Numbered from the stretch's first letter, positions 8,592-17,151 are shown. The stretch is DNA of 64,000 bases from Frigoribacterium sp. VKM Ac-2836 (GCF_013248995.1 NZ_JABRPK010000002.1:186001-250000); one strand, 5' to 3'. A program made the numbers and translations. The notes: generated from the letters alone by a model not told the origin.

Positions 8592-10048
8592 CAGCCGATC
8601 ACCAGCCTCGGTTGGTTGCGCACGGAGTCGGACAGTCGCAGCAGCAGGGCCACGATGATCCAGTTGGCCACGAGCGACGAGCCGCCCGCGGCGAGGAAGG
8701 GAGCGGTGAGGCCCGTGAGCGGGATCACCCTCGTCACGCCACCCATGACCACGAAGACCTGCAGGGCCACGACGAAGGCGACGCCGACCCCGAGCATGCG
8801 ACCGAAGTCGTCCTGACCCACGAAGCCGATGCGGAACCCCCGGGAGACGAGCAGGAGGTAGAGCGCGAGGATCGCGAAGAGTCCGGTGAGGCCGAGTTCT
8901 TCGCCGAGCGACGCGAAGATGTAGTCGCTCTCGGCGAGCGGGGTGGTCTGCGGACGGCCCTGACCGAGCCCCGTGCCGATCAGTCCGCCGTTCGCCAGGC
9001 CGAACAGGCCTTGGACGAGCTGGAAGGACCCGCCGACGGCGTCGTACTCGGACTGGGCGAAGGGGTTGAGCCAGGCGGCGAAACGGCCCTGCACGTATCC
9101 CAGGAAGGTGCTGGCGATCAGTGCCCCTCCGAGGAAGAGGCCGACGCCGAGCACGATCCAGCTCGCGCGCCCCGTGCCCACGTAGATCATGACGAGGAAC
9201 AGCCCGAAGTAGAGCAACGAGGTGCCGAGGTCGCGCTGGAAGATCAGGACGCCCATGGCGACGAGCCAGACGATGAGGATCGGCCCGAGGTCGCGTGGTC
9301 GCGGGAACCGCATGCCCAGGATCTTCGGCCCCATGAGCGAGAGGTTGTCGCGGGCGGTGACGAGGTAGCCGGCGAAGAAGATGGCCAGCGTGATCTTGGC
9401 GATCTCGCCCGGCTGGAACGAGAACGGTCCGATGTCGATCCACACGCGGGCGTTCAGCCCCTCGCGGCCGATGCCCGGCAGGAGGGGCAGCAGCAGCAGC
9501 ACGATCGACACGAACATCGCGATGTAGCGGTACCGCGAGAGCACCCGGTAGTTGCGGATCACGAGCAGCACGGCGAGGGCGATCACCATCGCGAGGACGG
9601 TCCAGACCATCTGCTTGATGCCCAGCGCGCCCCAGCCCTCACGTCCCTCGGCCAGGTCGAGGCGGTAGATCATCGCGATGCCGATGCCGTTCAGGGTGAC
9701 GGCGATCGGCATGACGAACGGGTCGGCCTCGCGGGCGACGACCCGCAGGACGACGTGGAAGATCAGGGCCAGGCCCAGCACCATCGAGCCGGCGATCAGC
9801 ACGGTCGGGTCGACCTCGCCGGTCGCACCGAGCTGGACCAGCACCATCGCTCCGGCGGCGACGCCGCAGGCGATCAGCAGCATGAGCAGTTCGAGGTTGC
9901 GGAGGCGCGCGGGTTCGCGCAGGCGCAGCGAGATCGCCTGCGTCATGTTCGTGGGACGCGAGGCCTTCGCGGACGGCTTGCGCGCGCCTCCTACACGACC
10001 GATGACCTCGGTCGCGTCGCCACCGGGTGCGTCAGGGGTTGCTGGCAT
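8591..10048 (-). CDS. rodA: FtsW/RodA/SpoVE family peptidoglycan glycosyltransferase
   Basis: SEDS-family polymerase of 485 residues with about ten to twelve membrane segments; it polymerises glycan strands from lipid II and works with the PbpA transpeptidase encoded next. Family marks include the GSFQLVQGLFGLANGGLIGTGLG stretch, the QRDLGTSLLYF segment, and the terminal SSLVANWIIVALLLRLS. A cytoplasmic N-terminal extension of about 35 residues precedes the first helix. Its start lies inside the 3' end of pstP (17-base overlap) and its stop overlaps the pbpA start. Confidence 0.93.
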   Translation of the reverse strand: MPATPDAPGGDATEVIGRVGGARKPSAKASRPTNMTQAISLRLREPARLRNLELLMLLIACGVAAGAMVLVQLGATGEVDPTVLIAGSMVLGLALIFHVVLRVVAREADPFVMPIAVTLNGIGIAMIYRLDLAEGREGWGALGIKQMVWTVLAMVIALAVLLVIRNYRVLSRYRYIAMFVSIVLLLLPLLPGIGREGLNARVWIDIGPFSFQPGEIAKITLAIFFAGYLVTARDNLSLMGPKILGMRFPRPRDLGPILIVWLVAMGVLIFQRDLGTSLLYFGLFLVMIYVGTGRASWIVLGVGLFLGGALIASTFLGYVQGRFAAWLNPFAQSEYDAVGGSFQLVQGLFGLANGGLIGTGLGQGRPQTTPLAESDYIFASLGEELGLTGLFAILALYLLLVSRGFRIGFVGQDDFGRMLGVGVAFVVALQVFVVMGGVTRVIPLTGLTAPFLAAGGSSLVANWIIVALLLRLSDSVRNQPRLVIG

Positions 10049-11279
10049 CGGCCAACCTCTCGACGATCGCCCGGGCGTCCGCGAGGGAGCCGGCGTTGAT
10101 GGTGTCCTCCACGGTGGTCTGCGTGTAGTTCGGCAGGTCGTCGACCTGGACGTCGGTGGTCTCGTAGACGCTCGAGAGGCCGATCGGGCCGAGGCTCTGC
10201 TGGACGCCCTTGTAGATGACGACCGTGCCGCGCTCTTCGCCCACGTAGTAGTGGTCTTGCGTCCACTGGTAGGTCAGCACGAGCCCGGCGATGAGCGCGG
10301 CGATCGCCACGACGAGGGCGGTCAGCCACGTGATGCGGCGACGGCGACGGCGACGTTTGTCTTCGGCGATGAGCTCGGCGAGGTACTCGTCGCTCTCGGG
10401 CTCGAAGTGGCTGTCTTCCGGCGTCGTGGCGACCTTGAGCGGGTGCAGCAGGATCGTCGGCAGGCGGAGCTGCTTGCGCCCGGCGTCGCTGTCGAAGGTG
10501 AGGGGAGCGGCGGCCGAGCCGACCGTGACCGGTTCGTCGAGGGCCGAGTCGTCCGATTCGTCGACGTCGACGATGACGACGGTGACGTTGTCGGGGGCAC
10601 CGTGGTCGAGTGTCTCTTTCACGAGGCGCCGGGCCGTCTGCTCGGCGTCGAGGCCCATCGCCATGGCCTTCTTGATGCGCTCTTCTGCGAGGTAGCTGCT
10701 GAGCCCGTCCGAGCAGATCAGCCAGCGGTCGCCGGGCTGCGTGCCGAGGGTCGCCGTATCGATCTCGGGGGCCGCGTCGACGTCGCCGAGCACACGCATC
10801 AGCACGCTGCGTCGCGGGTGCACGGCGGCCTCTTCGGCCGTGATGCGCCCGCTGTCGACCAGGCGCTGGACGAAGGTGTGATCGGCCGTGATCTGGCTGA
10901 GCTCGCCCTCGCGGAACAGGTAGATGCGCGAGTCGCCGATGTGGGCGATCGCCATGCTGTCGCCGACGCGGAGCATCGCGCTGACGGTCGTGCCCATGCC
11001 CGTCAGCTCTTGGTGCTCGAACACCGTCTCGGCCAGCAGTTGGTTCGCCGCGATCAGCGATGACTGCAGGGCGAACTCCGCGTCACCTGGCGAGGTGTAG
11101 ACGCGGTCGGTCTCGCGGATCCGACGGATGGCGATGGCCGAGGCCACGTCGCCCCCCGCGTGCCCGCCCATGCCGTCGGCCACGACGAAGAGCTGCGTAC
11201 CGGCGTAACCGCTGTCTTGGTTGTTGGACCGGATCTTGCCCACGTTGGACAGAGCGGCACTCTTGGCGTGCGTCGTCAT
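10032..11279 (-). CDS. pstP: PP2C-family Ser/Thr protein phosphatase PstP
   Basis: Membrane phosphatase of 415 residues that reverses PknA/PknB phosphorylation. The PP2C domain (about 1-235) shows VADGMGGHAGG, GMGTTVSAM, HIGDSRIYLF, SDGLSSYL and DNVTVVIVDV with the metal-binding aspartates. After a linker a basic run (KRRRRRRIT) precedes one membrane segment (about 320-342) and a short extracellular domain. It lies between the FHA genes and rodA exactly as in mycobacteria. Confidence 0.93.
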   Translation of the reverse strand: MTTHAKSAALSNVGKIRSNNQDSGYAGTQLFVVADGMGGHAGGDVASAIAIRRIRETDRVYTSPGDAEFALQSSLIAANQLLAETVFEHQELTGMGTTVSAMLRVGDSMAIAHIGDSRIYLFREGELSQITADHTFVQRLVDSGRITAEEAAVHPRRSVLMRVLGDVDAAPEIDTATLGTQPGDRWLICSDGLSSYLAEERIKKAMAMGLDAEQTARRLVKETLDHGAPDNVTVVIVDVDESDDSALDEPVTVGSAAAPLTFDSDAGRKQLRLPTILLHPLKVATTPEDSHFEPESDEYLAELIAEDKRRRRRRRITWLTALVVAIAALIAGLVLTYQWTQDHYYVGEERGTVVIYKGVQQSLGPIGLSSVYETTDVQVDDLPNYTQTTVEDTINAGSLADARAIVERLADASNP

Positions 11280-11285
11280 GAGGGC

Positions 11286-11807
11286 CTACCGCCGGAGCTC
11301 GAAGCTCGTCTGCCCGATCGTCACGGTCGCGCCGGTGGGCACGGGGGTGGGGACCGTCACGCGCTCACCGGCGAGGAACGTGCCGTTGGTGGAGTCCAGG
11401 TCTTGGACGACCCAGCGGCCGTTCCAGAGCATGAGGCGCGCGTGGTGGGTCGAGGTGTAGTCGTCGCGGATCACGAGATTGCTCTCTTGCGACCGGCCGA
11501 TGGTGAGAGGCCCGTCCTCGAGAGGCATCTCGAGGCCCGCCTTGGCGCCCTTGGTGATGACGAGCCGTCGGGCGCGGCCGTCACCCTGCGGGGTCGGCGC
11601 CGGCGCGGCGGGCGCGGCGCGCGGGGCGGGTGCAGGAGGCGCGGTGGCGGTCGAACTCGCCTTGCCGGGTGTGGCCTCGGCGGGCATCTTGCGCGCCCGC
11701 TGCCCGAACAGGTCGCTTCTCAGGGCGAACACGATCACGAAGACGAACAGCCACAGGACGGCCAGGAAGCCGAAGTGGAGCACCAGCAGGGTCAGGGTCG
11801 AGGTCAT
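11286..11807 (-). CDS. fhaB: FHA domain protein FhaB (FipA-like), membrane-anchored
   Basis: 173 residues: one N-terminal membrane segment (about 5-27), a Pro/Ala-rich linker (about 45-75) and a C-terminal FHA domain with GRSQESNLVI, STHHARL and DSTNGTFLAG, the phosphothreonine-binding loops. In mycobacteria FhaB binds phosphorylated division proteins and is a kinase substrate (family knowledge). The ATG at 11807 overlaps the fhaA stop (ATGA); an in-frame continuation upstream is the shadow of fhaA. Confidence 0.9.
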   Translation of the reverse strand: MTSTLTLLVLHFGFLAVLWLFVFVIVFALRSDLFGQRARKMPAEATPGKASSTATAPPAPAPRAAPAAPAPTPQGDGRARRLVITKGAKAGLEMPLEDGPLTIGRSQESNLVIRDDYTSTHHARLMLWNGRWVVQDLDSTNGTFLAGERVTVPTPVPTGATVTIGQTSFELRR

Positions 11808-12517
11808 CGTCGGCCACCCGTCGAGTCGGGCCCGTCGAAGGGGTCGGGCGTCGATGACTGTGGGAGCACGCGGAACACGATACGCGTACGACCGATCTGG
11901 ATCACCGAATCGGGCTGCAAGGGGGCCTTGGTCAGCGGGTTGCCGTTGAGTTTCGAGCCGTTCGTCGAACCGAGGTCGCGGACCTGGGCGCGCGAACCGT
12001 CCCACAGGATCTCGACGTGCTGGCGGGACGTCCCCGTGTCTTGCACGGTGATGTCGGCGTCGCTGCCGCGGCCGATGATGGTGCGGGCTCCGCTGAGTTC
12101 GCGGCGCTTGCCGTCGATCTCGACGAAGGGCTTCCACTGCACCTCGCCGCGCAGGTTGCGCGAGTCGACGGTCATGATGCCGACGCTGAGCGAGTCGTCT
12201 TCTCGCAGGCTGATGCCGAGCGGGCCGGCGAACTGGTACCCCTGGGCCGTGGCGTGCCGCTGCGTGAGCTGGGTGAGCTCGTCGATCAGGGCCGGGCCGA
12301 TGCCGGACATCTTCTCGTAGTCGATGGGGGCGAGGCGCACCTGGAGCTCGTTGGGCACGAGGATGCGGTCACGCGAGACCACCGCCGCCTTGGTGTCGAG
12401 CTCGCGACGCAGGGCGTTCGTGATCTCGAGTGGTTGCACGCCCGAACGGAACGTCTTGGCGAAGGCACCGTTGACGGCACGCTCCAACCCGCGTTCGAAA
12501 TTGTCGAGCAGTCCCAT
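11804..12517 (-). CDS. fhaA: FHA domain protein FhaA with N-terminal DUF3662 domain
   Basis: 237 residues: N-terminal DUF3662 domain (about 1-115, starting MGLLDNFERGLERAVNGAF) and a C-terminal FHA domain (about 150-225) with GRGSDADITV, TSRQHVEI and LGSTNGSKLNG. Homologues link the PASTA kinases to the lipid II flippase MurJ. It is the first gene of the minus-strand operon down to pknA. The ATG is preceded by GGAG at five bases and by a TAAGAT -10 box at 12555-12550. Confidence 0.92.
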   Translation of the reverse strand: MGLLDNFERGLERAVNGAFAKTFRSGVQPLEITNALRRELDTKAAVVSRDRILVPNELQVRLAPIDYEKMSGIGPALIDELTQLTQRHATAQGYQFAGPLGISLREDDSLSVGIMTVDSRNLRGEVQWKPFVEIDGKRRELSGARTIIGRGSDADITVQDTGTSRQHVEILWDGSRAQVRDLGSTNGSKLNGNPLTKAPLQPDSVIQIGRTRIVFRVLPQSSTPDPFDGPDSTGGRR

Positions 12518-12549
12518 GGGTCTCCAGGTTCGGGGTCTCTGGTCGCCCG

Positions 12550-12555
12550 ATCTTA
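12550..12555 (-). promoter_or_regulatory. -10 box of the fhaA-pknA operon
   Basis: TAAGAT on the minus strand, about 33 bases before the fhaA ATG, leaving room for a short leader with a GGAG ribosome binding site. Confidence 0.5.
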
Positions 12556-12609
12556 GCCCGAACGAGTGAAAGGTACTCGCCGCTGCTCTTCCGGGCGTCC
12601 GACGCGTGC

Positions 12610-12615
12610 TAAAGT
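12610..12615 (+). promoter_or_regulatory. -10 box of the tRNA-Leu gene
   Basis: TAAAGT ends ten bases before the first base of the tRNA. Confidence 0.5.
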
Positions 12616-12625
12616 CTACGAGTTC

Positions 12626-12709
12626 GCGCGAGTGGCGGAATTGGCAGACGCGCTGGCTTCAGGTGCCAGTGCTCGAAAGGGCGTGGGGGTTCAAGTCCCC
12701 CCTCGCGCA
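12626..12709 (+). tRNA. tRNA-Leu (anticodon CAG)
   Basis: An 84-base class II tRNA. The acceptor arm GCGCGAG (12626-12632) pairs with CTCGCGC (12702-12708), with A73 at 12709. The anticodon loop TTCAGGT gives anticodon CAG at 12660-12662, reading CUG, the main Leu codon at this GC content. A variable arm follows and the T arm is GGGGG-TTCAAGT-CCCCC. The 3' CCA is not encoded. Confidence 0.97.
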
Positions 12710-12716
12710 CGAACGT

Positions 12717-12749
12717 GAAGGCTCACCTCCGGGTGGGCCTTCTCTCTTT
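12717..12749 (+). terminator. Intrinsic terminator of the tRNA-Leu gene
   Basis: GAAGGC-T-CACC pairs with GGTG-G-GCCTTC around a TCCG loop (12717-12742) and is followed by TCTCTTT, the clearest classical terminator in the window. Confidence 0.8.
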
Positions 12750-12803
12750 CCCGGCTCTCGTCCCGCCCGTCGCCGTCGGCCCGTGCAGTGGTTGTCTGGT
12801 GCG

Positions 12804-13403
12804 ATGAGCCAGCAGAGCGCGGTCGTGTTCGAGTTCGCCGAGGTGCTCTTCGACGAGTTCCCGAAGGCCCCGTGGGTGCCCCGCAACCAGCGCATCGTCG
12901 TCGACTCCGACCGCCGCGTCGTGGGTCGCCGCGACGGCATCGTCGTCAGCGTCACCGACCTGCCCCCGGTGTACGCGCACGCCGACATCGGGCCGACGGT
13001 CAGCAGCATGCAGTCCCTCGTCACCGTCGGCGACCACGTCTCGTGGATCGTCCGGACCGTCGAGGGCACGCGGTTCACCTCGTCCGCCGACGGCCTCGAC
13101 GAGGAGGCGCGGCTCGTGATCGCGAGGGACGCCACCCTGCACGGGTTCCTCGACGACCTCGAGTGCATGGTCATCTCCGACCTGTCGGAGATGCGATTCG
13201 GACAGGACCGCGAACTGACGCGCTGTCGCCTCGAGGTGACCCGCGCCTCCGGGGGTCCGGTCGCCTGGGCGCTGGTCGTCGAGGGCACGGGGCATCGGAT
13301 CGAGTCGGACACGGTCGAGGCGGCGGAGTTCGTCGGCCAGCAGCTCAACGACATCGCGATCGACGGCGACCCGCTCGCCCTCGAGGCCGTGCTGCCGCTC
13401 TGA
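12804..13403 (+). CDS. Uncharacterised soluble protein
   Basis: A 199-residue acidic protein with no signal peptide or membrane segment and no family I recognise. It starts MSQQSAVVFEFAEVLFDEFP and seems mixed alpha/beta. The upstream 90 bases hold the tRNA terminator. It is convergent with the immunity gene array of the secretion locus and separated from it by 32 bases, but nothing shows that it belongs to that system. Codon use matches the neighbours. Confidence 0.6.
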   Translation: MSQQSAVVFEFAEVLFDEFPKAPWVPRNQRIVVDSDRRVVGRRDGIVVSVTDLPPVYAHADIGPTVSSMQSLVTVGDHVSWIVRTVEGTRFTSSADGLDEEARLVIARDATLHGFLDDLECMVISDLSEMRFGQDRELTRCRLEVTRASGGPVAWALVVEGTGHRIESDTVEAAEFVGQQLNDIAIDGDPLALEAVLPL

Positions 13404-13435
13404 GGCGCCTCGGCCCGATCAGCTCGTGAGGCCGG

Positions 13436-13894
13436 TCACGGAGAGCCTCCGGCCGATCGCGAGGCGATGAAGGCGGCGAGCCAGCCCGGGATCGCCTCGG
13501 CGGGCCGCGGGTACGACTCGAGGTCGTCGAGGTACGCCTGGTCGTCGATCCAGGTGTGAGGAGCGCGGTGGTCGAAGTCGAACGAGGTGCCGAGCTTGCC
13601 AGCGGCGGTGACCCGGAAGCTGGCGCTGAACCACGTTCCGACGTCGGCTCGGTACATGAGCCGTCGGAGGTCGGAGGCGGCGGAGCCCGCCTCGTCCGTG
13701 TCGGGAGTGGACGACTCGTGACCGGCTTCGTCGAAGAAACCCACGGATGCCACCCGGACGCCTCCGACCTCGGAGAAGTCGAACTCCGCCCAGACGGAGC
13801 CTCGAGGCATCATGCGGTGGACGGCGAGACCCACCCGACGGAGGGCATCACGCTCGGTCGGGACGCCGCCGCCAACGGTGTCGTGTTCGCTCAT
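13436..13894 (-). CDS. YezG/DUF600-like immunity protein, second copy
   Basis: A 152-residue acidic protein paralogous to the next gene upstream: both have the order ALRRVGLA/ALKNVGLA, a LRRLMY/LREAMY segment, GTWFSASFRVTAAGKLGTSFDFD, and a C-terminal YPR-x-x-x-x-IPGWLAAFI. This matches the pattern of YezG-type immunity proteins, which neutralise DNase-tipped LXG/WXG effectors such as B. subtilis YeeF (family knowledge; assignment by motif, no alignment run). The ATG overlaps the stop of the first immunity gene (ATGA). It is the last gene of the effector operon. Confidence 0.65.
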   Translation of the reverse strand: MSEHDTVGGGVPTERDALRRVGLAVHRMMPRGSVWAEFDFSEVGGVRVASVGFFDEAGHESSTPDTDEAGSAASDLRRLMYRADVGTWFSASFRVTAAGKLGTSFDFDHRAPHTWIDDQAYLDDLESYPRPAEAIPGWLAAFIASRSAGGSP

Positions 13895-14397
13895 CGCGCG
13901 GCCGTGCCGCCACCGTCGGCTCGGCCGGCCAGGTCGTGGCGGGTCGGGGCGCCGGCGAGGATGGCGGCGAGCCAGTCGGGGGTGTTCTCGGGCGTGCGGG
14001 GGAACTCGTCGAAGTCGGCTCGGTACGCCTCGGCGGCGAAGTGGCCCAGTTCGGGTTCGTTGTCGTAGTCGAATCGCGTGCTGAGTTTCCCTACGGCAGT
14101 GACCGTGAACCAGGCGGTGAACCATGTTCCTGCCCCCGGCCTGTACATGGCCTCTCTGAGTTCACGAGCGCGGAGGTTGGAGTCTCTCTTGCCCATGATG
14201 GAGTCGTACGTCCCGTCCGGGCGGTAGAGGCGCTTCTTTCCAGAGGAGACACCACCGGCGATGCTGATCTCGGCCTCGATGCGATCGAAACCATCCTGGA
14301 TCTCTTTGTACAGAGCCAAGCCCACGTTCTTGAGTGCCGAACGCTCGGCTTCGAGGCCCGCTCGGCCTTCATTGTCTGACGTTGATGAAGTCGTCAT
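13891..14397 (-). CDS. YezG/DUF600-like immunity protein, first copy, overlapping the toxin
   Basis: A 168-residue acidic protein. The core GTWFTAWFTVTAVGKLSTRFDYD and the FPRTPENTPDWLAAIL end match its downstream paralogue and the YezG pattern. It starts 29 bases inside the toxin gene in another frame, as expected for a toxin-immunity pair that must be co-translated. The first two thirds of the gene is in a local GC trough (53-62% per 60-base line over 14161-14400), unlike the 70% around it, suggesting that it arrived together with the toxin tip. The C-terminal tail (GRADGGGTAAR) is Gly/Ala-rich. Confidence 0.7.
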   Translation of the reverse strand: MTTSSTSDNEGRAGLEAERSALKNVGLALYKEIQDGFDRIEAEISIAGGVSSGKKRLYRPDGTYDSIMGKRDSNLRARELREAMYRPGAGTWFTAWFTVTAVGKLSTRFDYDNEPELGHFAAEAYRADFDEFPRTPENTPDWLAAILAGAPTRHDLAGRADGGGTAAR

Positions 14398-16795
14398 CTA
14401 TCCAATCCCCTCCGTTCACCCTGTAGAACGCTTGGATGCCATTCGGCACTGTCGATCCCTCGTTGAAGTCCGGGACGACACGATAAGAAATGTGACTCGG
14501 GGCATCGCCGGACACCATCCGCTGCAGGAGACTCTCGAGGTTACCGAAGGAATGCCCAGCTCCGCGGTTCACCTCTTGGAGCATCGGCACGGTGTTGATC
14601 TTCTCGCCGCCGCCGCCGAACATGTTGGCCAGGAGGTGGCCCCCCTCGTACCCGACACCGCCCTCCTTGCCGATGCGCTTCTGCACCGATTCGGACCGGT
14701 CGGCATCGCCGAGCTGGAGGTCGTCGAACTCGGCGAGCACCGTGCGGCTGGCGTGGTCGGTGACGTAGACATGCTTTCCACCGACGACGTAGGTCGTGTC
14801 GGCGGCGGGCTTCATGAGGTCGTAGTTCAGGTTGCCCTTGCCGCCGTACTCGGTCTCGACGTGGACGATGCGACCTGTCGCGTCGGTCGAGAACACACCC
14901 CGGCCGGGCACCGTGTACGCCGTGTCCGGGGCGAGGACCTGACCGTGGGCGAACGGCTTCTGCTTCGTCGGTAGGTCGGAGCCGGAGACGGTGACGTGGT
15001 GTTCGACGGTCGGCGTGGGGTGCGGCGTCGGACCGGTTCCCGGGGTGTCCGTTCCCGGACGGGGCGTCTCGTCCGGGCCGAACAGGTCGAGGTCGTCGAC
15101 ATCGGCACCGCGGCCACCGTCTGCTGGCCGGTCCGGGGTGGTGTCGCCGCCGTCGACGGGGACGTCCGCGTGACCTGCGTCGCTCGTCCCAGGGCCGTCG
15201 GCCCGACCTGCGTCGCTCGACCCGGCACCGTCGGCTCGCCCGGCATCGTGCGCTCCGCCTCCGTCGCCACGTTCGAGCAGCGTCGTGCCGCCCGATCCGG
15301 GGTCGGCGGCGCGGGCGGCACCGGCAGCGGGGTCGGAGCCGGTGCCACCACCCGCGTGGGCGGACGCGTCGGCGTGCGTGGCGGACGCGGCCCGCGCCTC
15401 CTCGGCTGCTCGACCGAGGTCGCCGTAGTCGGCGAAGTCCTCAAGCTTCGACAGCGAGCCGAAGTCGACCTCCTCGCCCGCCTTGAGGGCGCCGGTCAAG
15501 CCCTCGAACTCGACGTCGGTCATGCGGTCGAGGGCGGCCATCGTGTCGGACAGACCGTCGAGGTCGTCGAGCTTCGACAGGCCGCCGGCGTGGTCGCCGA
15601 ACTCGGCGACGAGGTCCTCGACCCGCGACAGGCCCTTCGGCAGATGCGACGCGTCCTCCGCCACCTCGGCCAGCCGACCGGTGAGGGTCGCCGCCCGGGC
15701 CGCGCCCGACCCGACCTTGAGGCCCGCTCCGACCTGGCCTGCGCCCGGGATGAAGAACGAGGCGACGTTCGCCACGGCGAAGGTGCCGGCCGCGACCGGG
15801 TCCTCCTCCCACTGCTCGGGCGTGCCGACGATTCCGCCGACCATGCCGTCCATCGTCTGCTTGTAGTTGTCGCGCAGGCCGCGCAGCGACTCGGGGACGG
15901 CCGAGTCGGGCAGGTTCGCCAGCGCGGGCGCTGCCGGGAAGACCGCCGTGATGGCGAGGGCACCGAGACCGGTGAGCATGCCGGTCCAGGCCTCGCCGGC
16001 GAACGACCAGTCGTGCTTCCAGCCGTTCGCGGCGTCGAAGCCGACGAGCGACACGGTGCCCTCGACGAAGCTGGTGCCGAACTCGACCAGTCCGTCGCCG
16101 ACCGACTCCTGGCACGACCGCTCGCCCTTGCCCTGGGCGCCCCACGGGTTGTCTTCCGCTGCATCGAGCTGCTCACCCGTGACGGCGGTCTGCGGAGCCA
16201 CGCAGAGGTCGTCGCGCAGGGCGTTGACGCCGTTCTCGAACTCGACCCGCGCCGCGTCGATCTTCGCGATCTCGGCGTTGTACTGCGACTGCAGTTCGTT
16301 GTTGCGCTCGACCGAGGGCGTGTGCTCGTTCCACGGGATGGTCGACTCGCCCTGACCCTCGGCCATGATCGGCACGCCGCCGCTCATCTGGCTGGCCTGG
16401 AAGAGCGGGTTGTCGGCGTCGTAGAAGTCGAGCGTGACGCCGCCGGCGACCGAGGCGCGGAAGGCGTTCGCCTCGGTGACGAGCTCTTTGATGCGCGCCA
16501 CGGGTGCCGCGACCGCTCCGGCCAGCGTGTCGAGCAGGTCGGCCACCGTCGCGAGCTTGCCGGCGACGGCCTCGGCGTCGGTGCGGACCGGGTCCATCGA
16601 CGCGAACAGCTGCGGCCCCTCGGGGGCGGTGTACGACGCGGACAGGCCCGACCAGTCGGTCAGGACCGCCTCGGCGCTCGTCGTGACCGCGGTCGAGGTG
16701 GACTTGTAGCTCGCCGCCGCCGACGCGATCGACTCGGGCACGATGTCGAGACCGAAGAACTCGGCCGGTTCGATCAGCGATCCCTTCGTGGCCAT
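14369..16795 (-). CDS. Type VII-secreted polymorphic toxin with C-terminal DNase domain
   Basis: An 808-residue effector. The N-terminal 120 residues are helical and Ala/Thr-rich like WXG/LXG-type secretion domains (ASYKSTSTAVTTSAEAVLTDWSGLS). A middle part contains a hydrophobic stretch (about 265-300, 340-370). A Gly/Asp/Ala-rich low-complexity linker with a repeated DAGRADG unit (about 510-560) follows. The tip (about 610-808) has the DNA/RNA non-specific endonuclease pattern: GGHLLANMFGGGGEKINTVPM, with likely catalytic His720 and Asn734, then EVNRGAGHSFGNLE. The tip is followed by two immunity genes of the matching YezG type. ATG overlaps the stop of the 118-residue gene upstream (TGATG). 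Nuclease activity is inferred. Confidence 0.82.
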   Translation of the reverse strand: MATKGSLIEPAEFFGLDIVPESIASAAASYKSTSTAVTTSAEAVLTDWSGLSASYTAPEGPQLFASMDPVRTDAEAVAGKLATVADLLDTLAGAVAAPVARIKELVTEANAFRASVAGGVTLDFYDADNPLFQASQMSGGVPIMAEGQGESTIPWNEHTPSVERNNELQSQYNAEIAKIDAARVEFENGVNALRDDLCVAPQTAVTGEQLDAAEDNPWGAQGKGERSCQESVGDGLVEFGTSFVEGTVSLVGFDAANGWKHDWSFAGEAWTGMLTGLGALAITAVFPAAPALANLPDSAVPESLRGLRDNYKQTMDGMVGGIVGTPEQWEEDPVAAGTFAVANVASFFIPGAGQVGAGLKVGSGAARAATLTGRLAEVAEDASHLPKGLSRVEDLVAEFGDHAGGLSKLDDLDGLSDTMAALDRMTDVEFEGLTGALKAGEEVDFGSLSKLEDFADYGDLGRAAEEARAASATHADASAHAGGGTGSDPAAGAARAADPGSGGTTLLERGDGGGAHDAGRADGAGSSDAGRADGPGTSDAGHADVPVDGGDTTPDRPADGGRGADVDDLDLFGPDETPRPGTDTPGTGPTPHPTPTVEHHVTVSGSDLPTKQKPFAHGQVLAPDTAYTVPGRGVFSTDATGRIVHVETEYGGKGNLNYDLMKPAADTTYVVGGKHVYVTDHASRTVLAEFDDLQLGDADRSESVQKRIGKEGGVGYEGGHLLANMFGGGGEKINTVPMLQEVNRGAGHSFGNLESLLQRMVSGDAPSHISYRVVPDFNEGSTVPNGIQAFYRVNGGDWIDDDFINVRQ
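15165..15255 (-). repeat. Low-complexity repeat in the toxin linker
   Basis: Three imperfect 10-codon units encode DAGRADGAGS, DAGRADGPGT and DAGHADVPVD in the hinge between the secretion part and the nuclease tip. Such hinges are where toxin tips are commonly exchanged. Confidence 0.55.
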
Positions 16796-17151
16796 CAGCG
16801 GCCCCCCTCGAAGAAGCTGAGGTCGCCGGATTCGGCGGCCTGCACGGCGGCGGACTGCGTCTGCGCGGCCATCTCCTCGTCGCCGTTCACGTAGGCCAGC
16901 GTCGCGTCACCCGCCCCGGTGGCGCAGGCGAGGATGCGCGCGTTCATGCCCTGCACGCGTGACGCCTCGGACGAGATCAGGTCGACGACGGCCACGGCCG
17001 ACGAGACGAGGATGTCGCTGCCCACCCCGGAGTTCAGCTCGCCCTGCGCGGTGTCGACGCCGGCGAAGGTCGCCGCGAAGGTCTCGGCCGAGGCCTGCAC
17101 CTTGGTCAGGACGGTCACCACGCCGTCGGTCTGGATGCTCCACGAACTCAT
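16795..17151 (-). CDS. Small helical protein of the secretion locus (DUF6507-like)
   Basis: A 118-residue protein beginning MSSWSIQTDGVVTVL. It is predicted mostly helical, Ala-rich, about the size of WXG100 proteins, but with no clear WXG motif; a GxxS stretch occupies the expected turn (ELNSGVGSDIL). It immediately precedes the toxin with overlapping stop/start codons, the position taken by effector-specific WXG100-like partners in other type VII loci, so a targeting factor or chaperone for the toxin is a reasonable inference. The DUF6507 assignment is from memory of similar loci. Confidence 0.6.
   Translation of the reverse strand: MSSWSIQTDGVVTVLTKVQASAETFAATFAGVDTAQGELNSGVGSDILVSSAVAVVDLISSEASRVQGMNARILACATGAGDATLAYVNGDEEMAAQTQSAAVQAAESGDLSFFEGGR

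Noticed and set aside
14369-16795. Toxin as a LXG protein with ADP-ribosyltransferase or deaminase tip
   Set aside because: The tip has the H...N endonuclease pattern GGHLLAN...EKINTVP and lacks the R-S-E or H/C-x-E motifs of those other families.
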